From Nannobrachium achirus (Eukaryota > Chordata > Actinopteri > Myctophiformes > Myctophidae): a stretch of 64,000 nt of DNA. Shown here in pieces: positions 39,692 to 52,146 of the stretch. Each line of letters opens with the position of its first letter. Within the stretch, counting starts at the first letter, position 1. The stretch covers positions 23,652,033 to 23,716,032 of the forward strand of contig OY997641.1 of assembly GCA_963921795.1 (NCBI GenBank), written 5' to 3'. A program made the position numbers and the translations under genes. Under the pieces are notes generated by a model. The model did no database searches, was not told where the DNA came from, and worked only from the letters and a program-made list of their open reading frames with translations.

Positions 39692-40034
39692 TTAGCACCA
39701 GATGATGCGTGGAAGTGTCCGCACTGCATGCAGCTGCAACAGGGCATGGTGAAGATGAGTCTGTGGACTCTGCCCGACATACTCATCCTCCACCTGAAGC
39801 GTTTCCGCCAAGTGGGCGAGCGCCGGAACAAGCTGACGACACTGGTGCGCTTCCCCCTGGCCGGCCTGGATATGGCACCGCATGTGGTGAAACGCAGCCA
39901 TGGCACCCGGCCCCCTCTCCAGCCAGGCTCGTGGAAGCGGCCGGGACCTTCCGACTCGGCCTCCCCGGACTTCCTGTATGATCTGTATGCAGTGTGCAAC
40001 CATCACGGAGGGATGCACGGGGGGCACTACACAG
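39692..40034 (+). CDS. usp43: USP43 exon: second zinc CxxC and catalytic His box
   Basis: The exon is bounded by TTTCAG and GTGTGA. It encodes LAPDDAWKCPHCMQLQQGMV (the second CxxC of the USP zinc ribbon), then LPDILILHLKRFRQVGERRN, the core strand segment of USP domains. It ends with DFLYDLYAVCNHHGGMHGG and HYT. The NHHGGMHGGHYT segment is the His box; the His of GHYT is the expected catalytic histidine. The exon ends in phase 1. VGERRNKL and LDMAPHVVKRS are characteristic of USP43. No disabling change is visible, so the protease half seen here looks functional. A hAT-type element begins 29 bases beyond its donor. Confidence 0.96.
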
Positions 40035-40063
40035 GTGTGAATGATGCCACGTATATTCACATA

Positions 40064-40448
40064 CAGGCACGTGCACACATAGACATCAAAGGGGGCTTGA
40101 GCCCCTGCCCTTTTATCCGTCTGTATAAAGTCCAGACCATGAATGCAGTTTTTACTATGGTGATAGAAACGCAAATGCCTTCTTTCCATTACATAAATGA
40201 AGGCAGCGTGCAAGAGGATTGCCTTGTCCAAACTCTCCTGAACTTGAACGCAGCATCTTATGTTGAAAGAATTGCCCTCTCTGTGTTGAAGTCGAGCATC
40301 GAAAATAGCCGAGCTCCAAGCTCAAAACACGTTGCGTCGCAGCGCAGCGCGTTGTGAACTTGGAGGTCTGCTATTTTTGAGATTTTCACTAAAAGGCTCT
40401 TTTAGGAATTTCAGCGCCTGCCACTCTAACATTCTCTGCACGTCCCGG
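40064..40448. mobile_element. hAT-type miniature element with perfect 8-bp target duplication
   Basis: The flanks are TTCACATA (40056-40063 and 40449-40456). The left terminus is CAGGCACGTGCA and the right end TGCACGTCCCGG, with the last bases mutated. It is the sister of 8058-8505. It makes up most of a 601-base USP43 intron, starting 30 bases inside the donor, and contains a hairpin copy. Confidence 0.9.
40302..40378. repeat. Recurrent hairpin motif, copy in hAT element
   Basis: Left arm AAAATAGCCGAGCTCCAAGC, right arm AACTTGGAGGTCTGCTATTTTT. The inner stem differs from the 8363 copy (ACACGTTGCG against CGCAGCGCGTTGTG) but pairing is kept. Confidence 0.85.
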
Positions 40449-40635
40449 TTCACATACAACCCATGAAGGGTGAACGTATGAATCAAACGCAGTATTATAC
40501 TCTGTCACAATGGGAAGAACTGTATTTGTAAGGTCTCTGTTTTTGCATAAGCTCCACAGGACATACTGTATATTGACACCTTTTTCATCCATTATGCATG
40601 CTTTATCTGGTTTCCTTTCTACTTTGCCATCACAG

Positions 40636-40794
40636 CCTTCTGCAGGAACTCGGTAGACGGCCAGTGGTACAACTATGACGACAGCAGCGCAGAGCCGGTT
40701 CCCGAGGCGGAGGTGTGCACGCGAGGAGCATACATCCTGTTCTACCAGAGACGAAACACCATCCCCCCATGGTCTGCCAGCTCCTCAGTCACAG
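40636..40794 (+). CDS. usp43: USP43 exon: end of catalytic domain (YDD box)
   Basis: The exon is bounded by ATCACAG and GTTAGC. It completes an Ala codon, giving HYTAFCRNSVDGQWYNYDDS across the junction, then SAEPVPEAEVCTRGAYILFY and QRRNTIPPWSASSSVTG. The Asp of the YDD motif is the expected third catalytic or support residue in USPs, and GAYILFYxRR ends the domain. PPWSASSS is shared with human USP43. It ends in phase 1. Confidence 0.96.
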
Positions 40795-41405
40795 GTTAGC
40801 AGCATGGTCACCTACTGTAGCTGTGTTCAGGTAACAATTATGAAGAATCTGTACGAATTATGGCAGCCGTGGTATCAAGGTGTCTGAAGTGTGATTGCAG
40901 TACATACATCAGATTCCCACGAGCCAATAAAATGTTCTCTACTACTAATAAGAAGCAGCTTTATGTTCCTTCTTCTTGTCTGACAGATGGAATGAATAAC
41001 AGCTTACAATGCTAACTGGGGGTACTTTAAGTACATTTTGATGCCAATACTTTTGTACTTTTACTCAAGTACATTTTTTTTTACTCAAGCAACATTTTCC
41101 TCATGGAGCTACAAGTCCAGGTCAGGATTAAACCATGAACTCTCAGGACCCTTTAACCTAAATGGGACATGGTTTAAAACCATTATAAACTGAATGGGAC
41201 ATGGTATAAAACCATTATAAACTGAATGGGAGTATGGGACATGGTAGGAACATCCAGGCCGATACAAAATCAGGAATCAAATCCATTCTTTTTAACAATT
41301 CTAAATGACTTTGTAATTACCCGGTCTATATTCCAGGTAATATTTGGAACGAGGCCACAGTAGAAATCTTTTTTTTTTCTCTCTCTTGTTTTTCTTGCTC
41401 ATCAG
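40795..41405. other. USP43 intron: no gene seen
   Basis: A fragment of the AAGTACTT-rich element lies at about 41025-41095 and a short tandem of AACTGAATGGGACATGGTA type at 41155-41245. Confidence 0.5.
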
Positions 41406-41579
41406 GCTCCACTAGCTCGTCCACCTCGGACCACTGGCTGATCCGACTGAGGGGAGGCAGTAAGAGGGGCAGCCTGGGTTCTGCAGGATCCACAGTGTGC
41501 CCTGCTGGACCCACGCCCGCACCACATTCCCCCGAGCTGCCTGTGTTCCGGGATGAAGCTCCCAAAGCACTAGAGACAA
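41406..41579 (+). CDS. usp43: USP43 exon: linker after the catalytic domain
   Basis: The exon is bounded by CTCATCAG and GTGAGC. It encodes STSSSTSDHWLIRLRGGSKR and a Ser, Gly and Pro-rich stretch ending DEAPKALET, with one base of the next codon. GSTSSS(T/L)SDHWL(I/L)RL is diagnostic for USP43. The segment is predicted to be disordered. Confidence 0.94.
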
Positions 41580-41838
41580 GTGAGCAAAACACTGACACAG
41601 CATGTTATGTCATTCAGTAATCATACTGTACACAGAGATCATACACATATATCATATATTATATACTGTATATTAATGCATGTAAAGCATATAAATACTG
41701 TATATACTTATTATTTATTTATTTATATCTATCAAATGAGTTCCGTTTTCTCTTCATTTAAATAGGATAGTAGAGAGAGAGACAGAGTGTAGAAAGTGCA
41801 ACAAGGTATCCAGCTGCAATCAAAGCGGGCTACACATT

Positions 41839-42031
41839 CAGGGCCGTAGCGTGTCTAATCAGCGCTCTATGTGAGCTCTCTCGAATGCGCCTCTCTCCAC
41901 TCGCGTGCGCGCGCACGAGGTTTTCGGACGGGTTTGGGGCTGGTTTGGGTCCACTCCCTCTATTTCGGCGCCCCCTCTAGGATGGCGCTCTAGGCGGCCG
42001 CTTAGCTCGCCTATAGCTAGAAGCGGCCCTG
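41839..42031. mobile_element. Short hAT-type miniature element with perfect 8-bp target duplication
   Basis: TACACATT occurs on both sides (41831-41838 and 42032-42039). The ends CAGGGCCGTAGC and GCTAGAAGCGGCCCTG are inverted copies with a few differences. Its GC-rich body of 193 bases lies in the last USP43 intron. Confidence 0.88.
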
Positions 42032-42640
42032 TACACATTCTCACTCCCTGGTCCTAATATGGTAGCAATTTGGACAAAATATACTACGACACGAGGGAGT
42101 GCCGTTTCACTCCAAACTCATAGGATGGTGCGCCAGTAAAAACTAGTTAACACGGTAGCGCACCATCATAAGCTAACTGGCTGAGCAGTGAGCACGCGCC
42201 CGTGCCGAGCGGTGTTACTGACGCCTACTTCTGCCGACTCAGCGTATCGATTTTATACATCATGACTTCCCCATCAACATGTGACGCTTCAGGAAAGCCT
42301 ATCAAACATCTGACACTTGTTCACATGTTGCCCAGCCCAACTCATCTGCTATTTTAAAAAGTGTAGAATATTCTAGGAACATTTTAACAACACACCTCCT
42401 CCCACACCGGCTGGTTAGGCCCCAAAATAACAAACACCCGTTTGCGGCACACCTCACATCAATCTTGTTTTACCTTTGTATTGTTGTGCTCATGGTCTCT
42501 TTTGTTGAAGTACATTTTAGCTGATACTTTGTTCATCACCTTATATTATCATGTTCTTTATTTTATTTAAGCCTTATTTAAGTTCTTTGTTATTATCAGC
42601 CTGTGAAGCACTTTGAGACAAACTTTTATGAATTAACATT

Positions 42641-42901
42641 TCGTCATTGTCAGGCAGAAACCTCATATCGCCGAGTTTCAGATTTGTACATTTTTTCGTA
42701 AAGTAAAGCCCTGCTTCATCATACAAGAGTGTCCCACAAAACTAGTGAAAATAGCAGATCTATGAGCACACAGCACCTCGTGGTGCGAGGCATTGTGTGA
42801 TTGTAAATCGGCTATTTTCACCAGTTTAAATCATTTTTAAAATGATGAATTAAAAAAGAACAGTTTTGGACATACAAAGGTTTCCACCCGACAACAACGA
42901 T
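42641..42901. mobile_element. Family D miniature element, complete, with central hairpin
   Basis: The termini are TCGTCATTGTCAGGCAGAAACC and GGTTTCCACCCGACAACAACGA. The hairpin core 42748-42818 has left arm AAAATAGCAGATCTATGAGC, inner CCTCGTGGTGCGAGG, and right arm GATTGTAAATCGGCTATTTT. It ends only 33 bases before the last USP43 exon. Confidence 0.8.
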
Positions 42902-42934
42902 TTCCTCATTCACGGTCACTCTGTCTTGCTCTAG

Positions 42935-44103
42935 ATGGGTTTGTAGCCGAACCGTTTGTCCGGGGAACCCAGGGCAGGAGCGTGAGCATGAGGTCACCCA
43001 CCAAGCCCAAGGACACCCTGAGCAAGGTCCTGCCTCTGCGCTGGTCGTTCCGCTCCAAGGATCGCTCCAAGCATCCTGCGCCGGCCCGACCTGGGGAACT
43101 GGTGGAGTACCTGGAGTCAGGACGCCGGCCACGCTGCACCAAAGACCCCATCATTACTTTGGTGGCCACTCCGCCACAGGCGAAAGCCCCCACAAGAGCC
43201 TCTGAAGCTGGGGAGAGGGACCTGGGAAGCTCCCCCAGTGGCAGCAGCCTTAGCTGCGCGGACAGGCCCAGTTCAGACACATGTGACTCCCCCAAAATGC
43301 CAGAGGGACAGAGCAGGCCGGCTGGGGAGAGAAACATGACCAACAGCGGCCATGTTAAAAACAAGGATAACGGCTCACTGGTACAGAGGACCTCCAAGAG
43401 GGTTAGGCAGGACCAGGGCAGGACCCTGGACCTACACTCCCAGAGAGGGGCTATGTTGGGGGGGCACATCAGCCACAGTGCCCCCCCGAGCAGGGACTCC
43501 ACACTGAAGAGAGTTAAGGTCCAGTCAGGGCTGACACCAAGGGGTCAGAGGGACTTATTACAGATGATCATGAACCCTGAGGAGAAGAAAGGGCTCAGGG
43601 GGGGAGAGGGAAGGAGTCAGGACAGCCTCTTGTCCATTCTGAAAACTGGCTTCACGAGAAAGGATATTCAAAGGACACCCGGCAAGGGACTTGACAGACG
43701 CATGAATGGCCACGGCCAGCCGGGAAAGGCGGTAAACGGTCATTTGGCGAGGATGTCTCTCTCCAACGGAACCCTGACTGCGATCGTGTCGACGGACGAC
43801 AAGAAAGCCAGTGGTTTCCGGAGGAGTGACATCCATAACGGCAAAGCGCTGCTGGTCAATGGAAAGGTCGCGAGTCAAGGCGCTGCCGACATCAAGCGTG
43901 CACACAGCTCCAGCAACATCCACACAAAGCTGGACCTGACCCTGCGCAGGTGTGCCTCCCTGCAGAGGAACGGGGACATAGCAGCCCCTCCAGGCCATCG
44001 CAGCCTGCTGTCAGAGAAGCCCAGTTATGCCACCCTGCAGCGGACGCGATACAGCACCACCTCCCTGGGCAGACAGAGACCCGTTCCAGAGTCTTGTTTC
44101 TGA
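42935..44103 (+). CDS. usp43: USP43 terminal coding exon, C-terminal tail and stop
   Basis: Acceptor TTGCTCTAG at 42934; the exon completes an Asn codon and runs in one open frame for 389 codons to TGA at 44101-44103. It encodes GFVAEPFVRGTQGRSVSMRS, then the basic block LPLRWSFRSKDRSKH and ELVEYLESGRRPR, a long Ser, Gly, Arg and Lys-rich region, and the terminus YSTTSLGRQRPVPESCF. Those four blocks line up with human USP43 and set it apart from USP31. The tail has no fold that I recognise and is probably disordered with phosphorylation sites. Human USP43 has been reported to act on histone H2B and to bind 14-3-3 proteins; that is knowledge of the family, not seen here. The 198-residue minus frame over this exon is a shadow. 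Confidence 0.96.
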
Positions 44104-44618
44104 GCCTGGTTTCGACTAATCCAGTGGCACAACCATTTTTTTTTTAAATGTTTTGCCCGGGTTGCTCGGTGCCACATTGGGTGTATGGAGTTGCAGTGAG
44201 CAAGCATATGCAACATACAAGTTGGAGCACATTCATAGAAATTATATCGGCGGATTAGAAGACCCGTCAACTGAAGAAGGGGGTCATTTTGATGATGATA
44301 ATCAGCACAGTTGTGGTCAGTAAACAATGTGGGAGGTTGGACCTGCCTTGCAACCTTGCAATATAACCTGAAGGCTTCTAACACCAGAATTGTGAGAAAT
44401 GACTCAGAAATTACCCCAGATTTTTTGTATTGTTTTGTTTTTGTTATTATTATGATAATATTATTTTTCTACCCAGTAACCATGATGATTTGAATCAGTG
44501 ACTGGTCAATGGTTACCTTAGTAGTGACTGATCATGTGGCTATATTTGTTTCATTGTAAGTGCCTCTAACAATCTGAAATGATTGTTCAACACTAAGACC
44601 ACTGTATTGATTTCCTTA
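44104..44618 (+). other. Probable start of USP43 3' untranslated region
   Basis: This follows the stop codon directly and holds no further long frame. No clear AATAAA signal was seen before the transposon at 44619; an AATAAA occurs far downstream at about 46805, inside another element. The transcript end cannot be placed. Confidence 0.5.
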
Positions 44619-45103
44619 GGGTCGTTTCATACCGTTATAAGGAGCCTAACTAATTTCGGTTCGGGAGGACGCCCCGACCCGAAATTATTTAGGTTTGGGG
44701 GGAGTTCATCCATACTTTCTTAACGGCTAGTGCCGAAGTTGCTTGTAAATATTGGAGGTCCGTGGCATGACAACGTTTGTGGCCGAAACAAATTTGACTT
44801 TCCCTCGCGCTGCACGCTGAATGACTGGAGGTCCAGTGAGTGAGTAGCAGCTCCAGCGGGGCCGGGGTCTCTTCTCTCTCTCACACTCACAAACGCTCGA
44901 TCGAGCTCTGTAAAAACATTTAATCTACAAGCTCACATTATAGACGTGCCGCCTCCCTTGCTGCATGCATGTCATCACACAGTCACAACTCGTCGTGGAA
45001 AACCTATCAACACGGAACACTAGCAAATAGCAATTAGCAAAGTTGTGTTTAAGCTCTTCTTTTGTCTTTAAAACGGTCGGCGATGCGTTAGCGATACACG
45101 CAG

Positions 45104-45160
<57 letters not shown>

Positions 45161-45528
45161 GCGCGCGCGCCTCCCAGTCCACCACTCTTCGTCTCCAGCC
45201 AGAGCGAGAGACAGCTGACTTGTGTCCGCTCTGCGAAGCCCAATACACGGCCACACAAGCATTTGAAAGTCGGCGTGTCTCCCTCCCAAACGACCGCTGT
45301 TTCCTTGGATTCACAGCCGAGAATATGAACGTGAAGCCGGGCTGAATGAATGAGAAGACACCGCTGAGTACCGAAATGAAGTCGGGAGGTCACAACATTT
45401 CGTCAGCACCGTAGAGCCGAATTTAGTCGGTTGACGCCCCCCCGAACCGGGGGATGCGAACCATATTTGGGTTTGCCTAGTGCCGAACCGAACTTAGTTA
45501 GGCTCCTTATAACGGTATGGATCGACCC
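44619..45528. mobile_element. PIF/Harbinger-like non-autonomous element, TTA flanks
   Basis: The inverted ends GGGTCGTTTCATACCGTTAT and its counterpart ATAACGGTATGGATCGACCC continue into AGGAGCCTAACTAA on both arms. TTA occurs on both sides (44616-44618 and 45529-45531), as expected for PIF/Harbinger target sites. The interior has (TG)n at 45105-45158, a CGCGCG stretch and one hairpin arm near 44932-44945. No transposase. A fragment of related TTCGGTTCGG sequence is at 47390-47520. Confidence 0.75.
45105..45158. repeat. (TG)n microsatellite
   Basis: About 54 bases of TG, followed by CGCGCGCGCC. Confidence 0.96.
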
Positions 45529-45754
45529 TTAGGGTTAAACCCAGAATGCCACCTCACAGTTATGGTACAGGCCTAAGACGGAACTGCTTTGAAAAGAACA
45601 TTCCAGTTGACCCTTTGTTTATTCTTTGCCTATGTGTGTTTAAAAAACGATAACTATGCAGAGTTACTGAGAAGAGATACTGCTGTAATGTCCCTTTTCT
45701 GTTTTATGCTTGAGTTACCAGCGGATACATGCAAAGAGGAGAATTTAATGATTG

Positions 45755-45755
<1 letters not shown>

Positions 45756-45843
<88 letters not shown>
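45756..45843. repeat. (TG)n microsatellite
   Basis: About 88 uninterrupted bases of TG. Confidence 0.97.
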
Positions 45844-45846
<3 letters not shown>

Positions 45847-46075
45847 CAACACCCTTCTGCACTGTAAAGTGGCTGCTATGAACCCTTATAGTTGTGTGTT
45901 TGGTCATTTATAATACATATATTTTCCTCTATGCACTTTAAAAATAATTAGTAATCTTTTCTCAGTGCCACGCATATGAGAGCGTCTCTACCATTTTCAG
46001 ACATTGTTCATGTTGTTTACAAAGAGAGCATGTCCATTATTATGCATTGCTAATTTAAAGTCACCAAAATGTATA

Positions 46076-46978
46076 TTAAATGGACAACCTTTTTTCTTCT
46101 TTTTTTCATATTTTATATTGTAATTAGAGAAAATGTTTTAAAGCTATACTGTGTAAGATGCCCAACTAGTGGTCATTAGCCCTATAGCAAACCGCGGTCG
46201 CGTCCGCGTCTTTCGGCCGTTTTTCGTACCTTCAGACCCCCGCGTCTGCCTCCACCTCGCTGAGATCTATCTTTTGAGGGGTCCCTTGTTCCTGTGCGTT
46301 CAGTAATTCCAGAGATACGGACTCCTTCACCCTGCCTGGTAGGCGAAATTACCTAGAGAAGGGATGGTACAAACGGGCGACAACAAATATGGCTGCCATA
46401 GCGACCCCACTTCAAGATGCGCTGTGATTGGCCGGCAGTTGTATAACCCTCGCTGTGATTGGCCGGTAGTGTGATGACGCAATTTTGGCGCGAGATCCGG
46501 TCCCCGGCAAGGATCGCAGTTTACATATATAGAGAAGGCTTTACAGGCTGAAATTCACGGAGTGGGTGTTCTAAAACTTTAGCGATTTAACAGTTAGGAC
46601 AATTTTAAGATTTGTTTTATAAAAAAAGTTACATGGTATAACTTTAATGTACTGCTTTCTATCGTTTTATTGATTTTGATGATTTTAATTTCAGTGGGTC
46701 GGGGCATGCGTACACGTGGCTAAATATGTATTTTTAGACGCAATGAGCCCATTCCCAAGATCCACCGCAATCTTTCATGGGCAGATTTGACTAGTAGTGT
46801 TACTGTAAATACTAATAAAAAAATGCTGGCTTATTGTATCTAAAAAGACACACTGAAAATCGCTAAAAGGATAGAAAGCAGTAAATGAAAAGATTTTAAT
46901 ACTCATCTTTTCTTTTCTCTAATTACAATCTAAAATATGAACCTTGGTTGTAAAAAGAAAAACTAAGTTGTCCTTTAA
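46076..46978. mobile_element. Large palindromic element flanked by TTAA, with GC-rich promoter-like core
   Basis: The ends TTAAATGGACAACC and GTTGTCCTTTAA are inverted, and inner arms such as ATTGTAATTAGAGAAAA mirror TTTTCTCTAATTACAAT. The core (about 46180-46545) is GC-rich with two GCTGTGATTGGCCGG copies, GTGATGACGCAA and TTTTGGCGCGAG. No protein frame is visible. Confidence 0.75.
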
Positions 46979-47210
46979 TACCGTAGCTAAATTGGCAAAT
47001 TGCTGGAGTTACCGGTACTTTTAATTTGAATTCATTTCATTAACTGAATGAAGTGAAAAGCATGATGGCTGTTGTTGAAATCACAAAAAAAGAGTGAGGG
47101 TGCAAAAGCCACTTTTTGTTTGGAGTGATTAACAGTGCATGTGTAAAGTGGACATCTTGAGAATCTTTCTCTATCACACATACTTTATAATTTCTCCTCC
47201 AGTTTAGCTC

Positions 47211-47260
<50 letters not shown>

Positions 47261-48607
47261 CGTGCGTTCGCGTGTGTTATGTTTTGTAGGTACATACGGT
47301 ATGCATGCATACGGGAAACTAACGCTCCTATTCACTGCAAACATCCTCAGTAAAATGAAGCCACCAAAAGTAAGGGCAGATGCATACTCAAATTTAGTTC
47401 GGTTCGGATCGGGGAGTCACAAAATCTTGGCATCACCGAACAGCCAAATTAATGGCGCTACCTGCCCCCCACCGAACCTCTGAATGACGTCATATTGTAG
47501 TTTAGACAGAGCCAAACCGAAATAAATTTGTCTAAAAGTGTAGTATGCATCCGCCCCAACAGGACCAATAGGTCTTTACAGTCTTTACAGTCACAGTCAT
47601 TGTTCCACAGTACAGTGAAGCACACACCACATCAGACAACTAATAATTTATACTTAAATCATAGCACAACCATGTTGCACAACTACATATATATTTTTAC
47701 AACACAAATACGTGTTGACAATAATCCTAACATGTTGAGATTTTCAATATTCCTGTACAGGGTGCAAAGATAAGCTTCACTTTACTTAAACCTCATTGAT
47801 TTGTTTCAATTTTAATAATTGTATAATTATTGTCCAATTATACGTAATATACCATCCTCTATTTTAAATGCTATGGGAGTGCACAGCAGTCATCGTAGAT
47901 CTTTCTAAAGCCATTGCTCTCAGTGAGTAGAGAATGCAAGAAGGCTGCAGTTGTGGTCCATCATTACATGTATTTTAATGACCAGTGCATCCTTAAAAAA
48001 AACCTTGCATCAATTAATTCAAAAGTGGGTTGCACACAATCTTCTCTTATTTAAAATTGCTTTTACCCAACAAGCAATTGAAGATTAGAAAAGACAATTA
48101 TTATGTTGTGTTGTTATTATTATACTTTTAACACTCAGCGAGCATAGATTCTACAGCACCAAAAAATGAGCACTTGTGTGTTGTGGAAATTACCTTAAGT
48201 GAAGGCTATTGTTTGATAAGAAGTTAGTGGGAAAATGTGGGGTCAACTATATTTTATATGCAACATAAAAGAAAAGATTATGTGATATGTAATTTACGCT
48301 GTAAAATTTGAGGTCACTGGATGAGGTCTCTAAGAAGCACAAGTGGACATGAATTAATATATACAGTAGTCGACCCTGTATCTGACTGCCTGTAATGTCT
48401 GCCTAATATACTGGAAGTTAAATGAATTACAAATTAAACACTTTTGTCCTCACAACTAATTTCAGTGTGATGTACTGTGATGTACTTTTCCATATGACCC
48501 TCTCTTACCTGCATGTGTCACTCTTTATATACAATACTTTTACCGACTGTATCTGTTTGCATTCTCTGTTGCAGTTCGATTACAGGAATGCCATATTTGA
48601 GCACACG

Positions 48608-48608
<1 letters not shown>
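46979..48608. other. Intergenic DNA: no gene seen
   Basis: Contains a (GT)n(GCGT)n array at 47213-47267 and a fragment related to the PIF-like element at about 47390-47520. The rest is AT-rich and unidentified. Confidence 0.4.

Positions 48609-48647
<39 letters not shown>
48609..48647. repeat. (AT)n microsatellite
   Basis: About 39 bases of TA dinucleotide. Confidence 0.95.
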
Positions 48648-48652
<5 letters not shown>

Positions 48653-48674
48653 AGGCTTTTCTGCCTTTATTGAT

Positions 48675-49075
48675 TGTTGCGACCGAAGGTCAAGTTTACC
48701 ATGAGAAATGTCACAGCTTGTCTCCGTGTGTGTACACATTTTTACGGTCTATGGGTTTGTCGCTCTGACATGCTCTGATGTCACTGTGATGTCCGGCACA
48801 TCTTGTCCATGTATACGTGTATCTCTGAAGGTCACGCCTGACACTGTGGTTCCCTTGACACATCACTGTGACATCACAGGTGACATCCCCTATGTAAAAG
48901 TCCATATATGGGTATTCCCCAGAATCACTTTTATGCCCATATACCGGTATGAAGATCCCTGATGTCATCGATATATATCACTGGCCATGATGGCCAAGGC
49001 ATGGCCCATATCTGTGTGGCTGGTTCAGACAGGGATCTCCATGTATGGGCAATATACAAGGGATGTACTCTGATC
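48675..49075 (+). mobile_element. Family C repeat
   Basis: It starts TTGCGACCGAAGGTCAAGTT and shares the ordered blocks listed for 28545-29115, with about 570 versus 400 bases total length. Confidence 0.7.
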
Positions 49076-49135
49076 CGATATACCGGTACATCACATTGGC
49101 TTTTTTACAATTTTGAAAAACATATTAAAATACTT

Positions 49136-49190
49136 CAAATAGCTGATCTACTTCGACACATTGTGAGCTTGTAGATCAGCTAGCTATTTG
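49136..49190. repeat. Recurrent hairpin motif, short copy
   Basis: CAAATAGCTGATCTAC pairs with GTAGATCAGCTAGCTATTTG across a short loop. Confidence 0.75.
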
Positions 49191-49644
49191 AAAAAAAAGG
49201 CAAAAAGGTTTAGGGATAAGGCATGGACGAAAATAGAGCCCTATACAGTATATGTGGTATGTGCCTGGACCACTAGGCAAGTGGGCGCGGCCATGCTGTT
49301 CTTATTATTAAACAAAATGAGTTCTTAAGCTTACAGAGAAGTAAAATTATGCGAGTGAATTTTTGCAGACCTTTTACCAAGAATATACTGTACACTGGCA
49401 TCAAAGGTTTGCTTTGATTAAGCAAGCTGAGCTCACTAATTAGTCAATCTCATGCTGTGAAAGATGGTTGTAGTAAGTAATAATGGATGCATAAAAGATC
49501 GCTTTCCTGATCATCATGCCTCTAATTATACAGAATGCTGATCAGAGACTCGGCTTACAAGATCCCTGATCCCTGAGCTGGCGTCTAGTTGCTGCACACA
49601 TCCTATTCAAAACACTGGTGATGATACGTACAAGGTGACCAGGA

Positions 49645-49800
49645 CAGGGGTGTTGCACCAAATTCTGGGCCCTGGGTACAAGGATTCAATGCGGGCCCCC
49701 CATGAATGTTCTTCATAGGGGGGGACTGGGAACGCATTATTACGCATTATTTTGTGCTTTAACTATTGAAAAATAGCAGGTATACAAGCTCCCAGGAGGG
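49645..49800. mobile_element. hAT-type element fragment, relative of 62120-62629
   Basis: It starts CAGGGGTGTTGCACCAAATT and shares CTGGGCCCTGGGTACAAGGA and TTTAACTATTGAAAAATAGC with the complete element, then stops inside the hairpin. No right end or duplication is present. Confidence 0.7.
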
Positions 49801-49811
49801 CAAATTGTCTA

Positions 49812-50515
49812 GGACGAGTGGATTTTTGTCCTGGGGTTTTTAGCGAGGGTTCTGTCAGCATCCCTATGTTGGCTGATCTGAGTGAACGGGTGGTTGATCA
49901 GGTTTTGGATCAAGGAGCTGTACCTTTGGCTGCTTTGAAGGTCAGCAGCATCAGTGTTTTGTATTCAGTGCGGGGAAGGGAGCGGAGATGGGGGGAGACG
50001 TGAGAATTTTGTACTTGTATTGGTGACGGGTTTGGGATGTTCAGCATCATCAGTTCTGTTTTCTTCTGGCTGATCTTCAGAGGTGTTCAGAGTCATACGA
50101 TATCTCTTGCAACTGCTGGTACAGTATGTGTGAGAGAACAAAGCCACATCATCTGCAAGACTGCAAAGTCGAGATCTTCCTTGCCACTTGGTTTGTCTTT
50201 GGTGGTTCTTCTCATCACCCAGTCCATTACCAGGTTGAAATGTAATGCACACTTTCCTCACGCCTGTTTTTATTGCAAAACTGTGTTGACTACAGTATTT
50301 CCAATTTGGCATGTGACGTTATTGCTGATGAGAAGGACACATTGTTTTGGAATCCCATATGTACGTAGTATTCTCCATAAGCTGTCTCTGTGAATACTAT
50401 CAGAAGCCTTCGCGAAATCCCAAAGTTGATATACAGTCGCCTCTGCCACTCTGTATTCTGTTCTATGATGTTACAACTCATCCTCTACCTTTTTGGAATC
50501 GTGCTTGATCCTCTC
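49812..50515 (-). pseudogene. Decayed non-LTR retrotransposon reverse transcriptase
   Basis: In broken frames of the minus strand I read REDQARFQKGRG (about 50510), then DFAKASDSIHRDSLWRILRT and YGIP (about 50423-50352), GVRKVC, and SLADDVALFSHT near 50160. These match reverse transcriptase motifs of LINEs: the GFRKGR approach, DFxKAFDSxHR, GVRQGC and the catalytic (F)ADD box. Later fragments such as LTFKAAKGTAP (about 49940) fit a LINE C-terminus. At least two frame changes and a stop separate the pieces, so it is dead. Confidence 0.75.
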
Positions 50516-52138
<1,623 letters not shown>

Positions 52139-52146
52139 TCACACAA

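Noticed and set aside
39692-40231. 179-residue minus-strand frame
   Set aside because: Shadow of the USP43 His-box exon extended into the hAT element.
39728-40357. 209-residue plus frame continuing past the exon into 40357
   Set aside because: After 40034 the frame reads through the donor GTGTGA into a transposon, while the next exon at 40636 restores the conserved GHYTAFCRNS sequence.
42906-43502. 198-residue minus-strand frame
   Set aside because: It lies opposite the last USP43 exon, whose plus-strand frame aligns with known USP43 blocks and has proper splice and stop signals.
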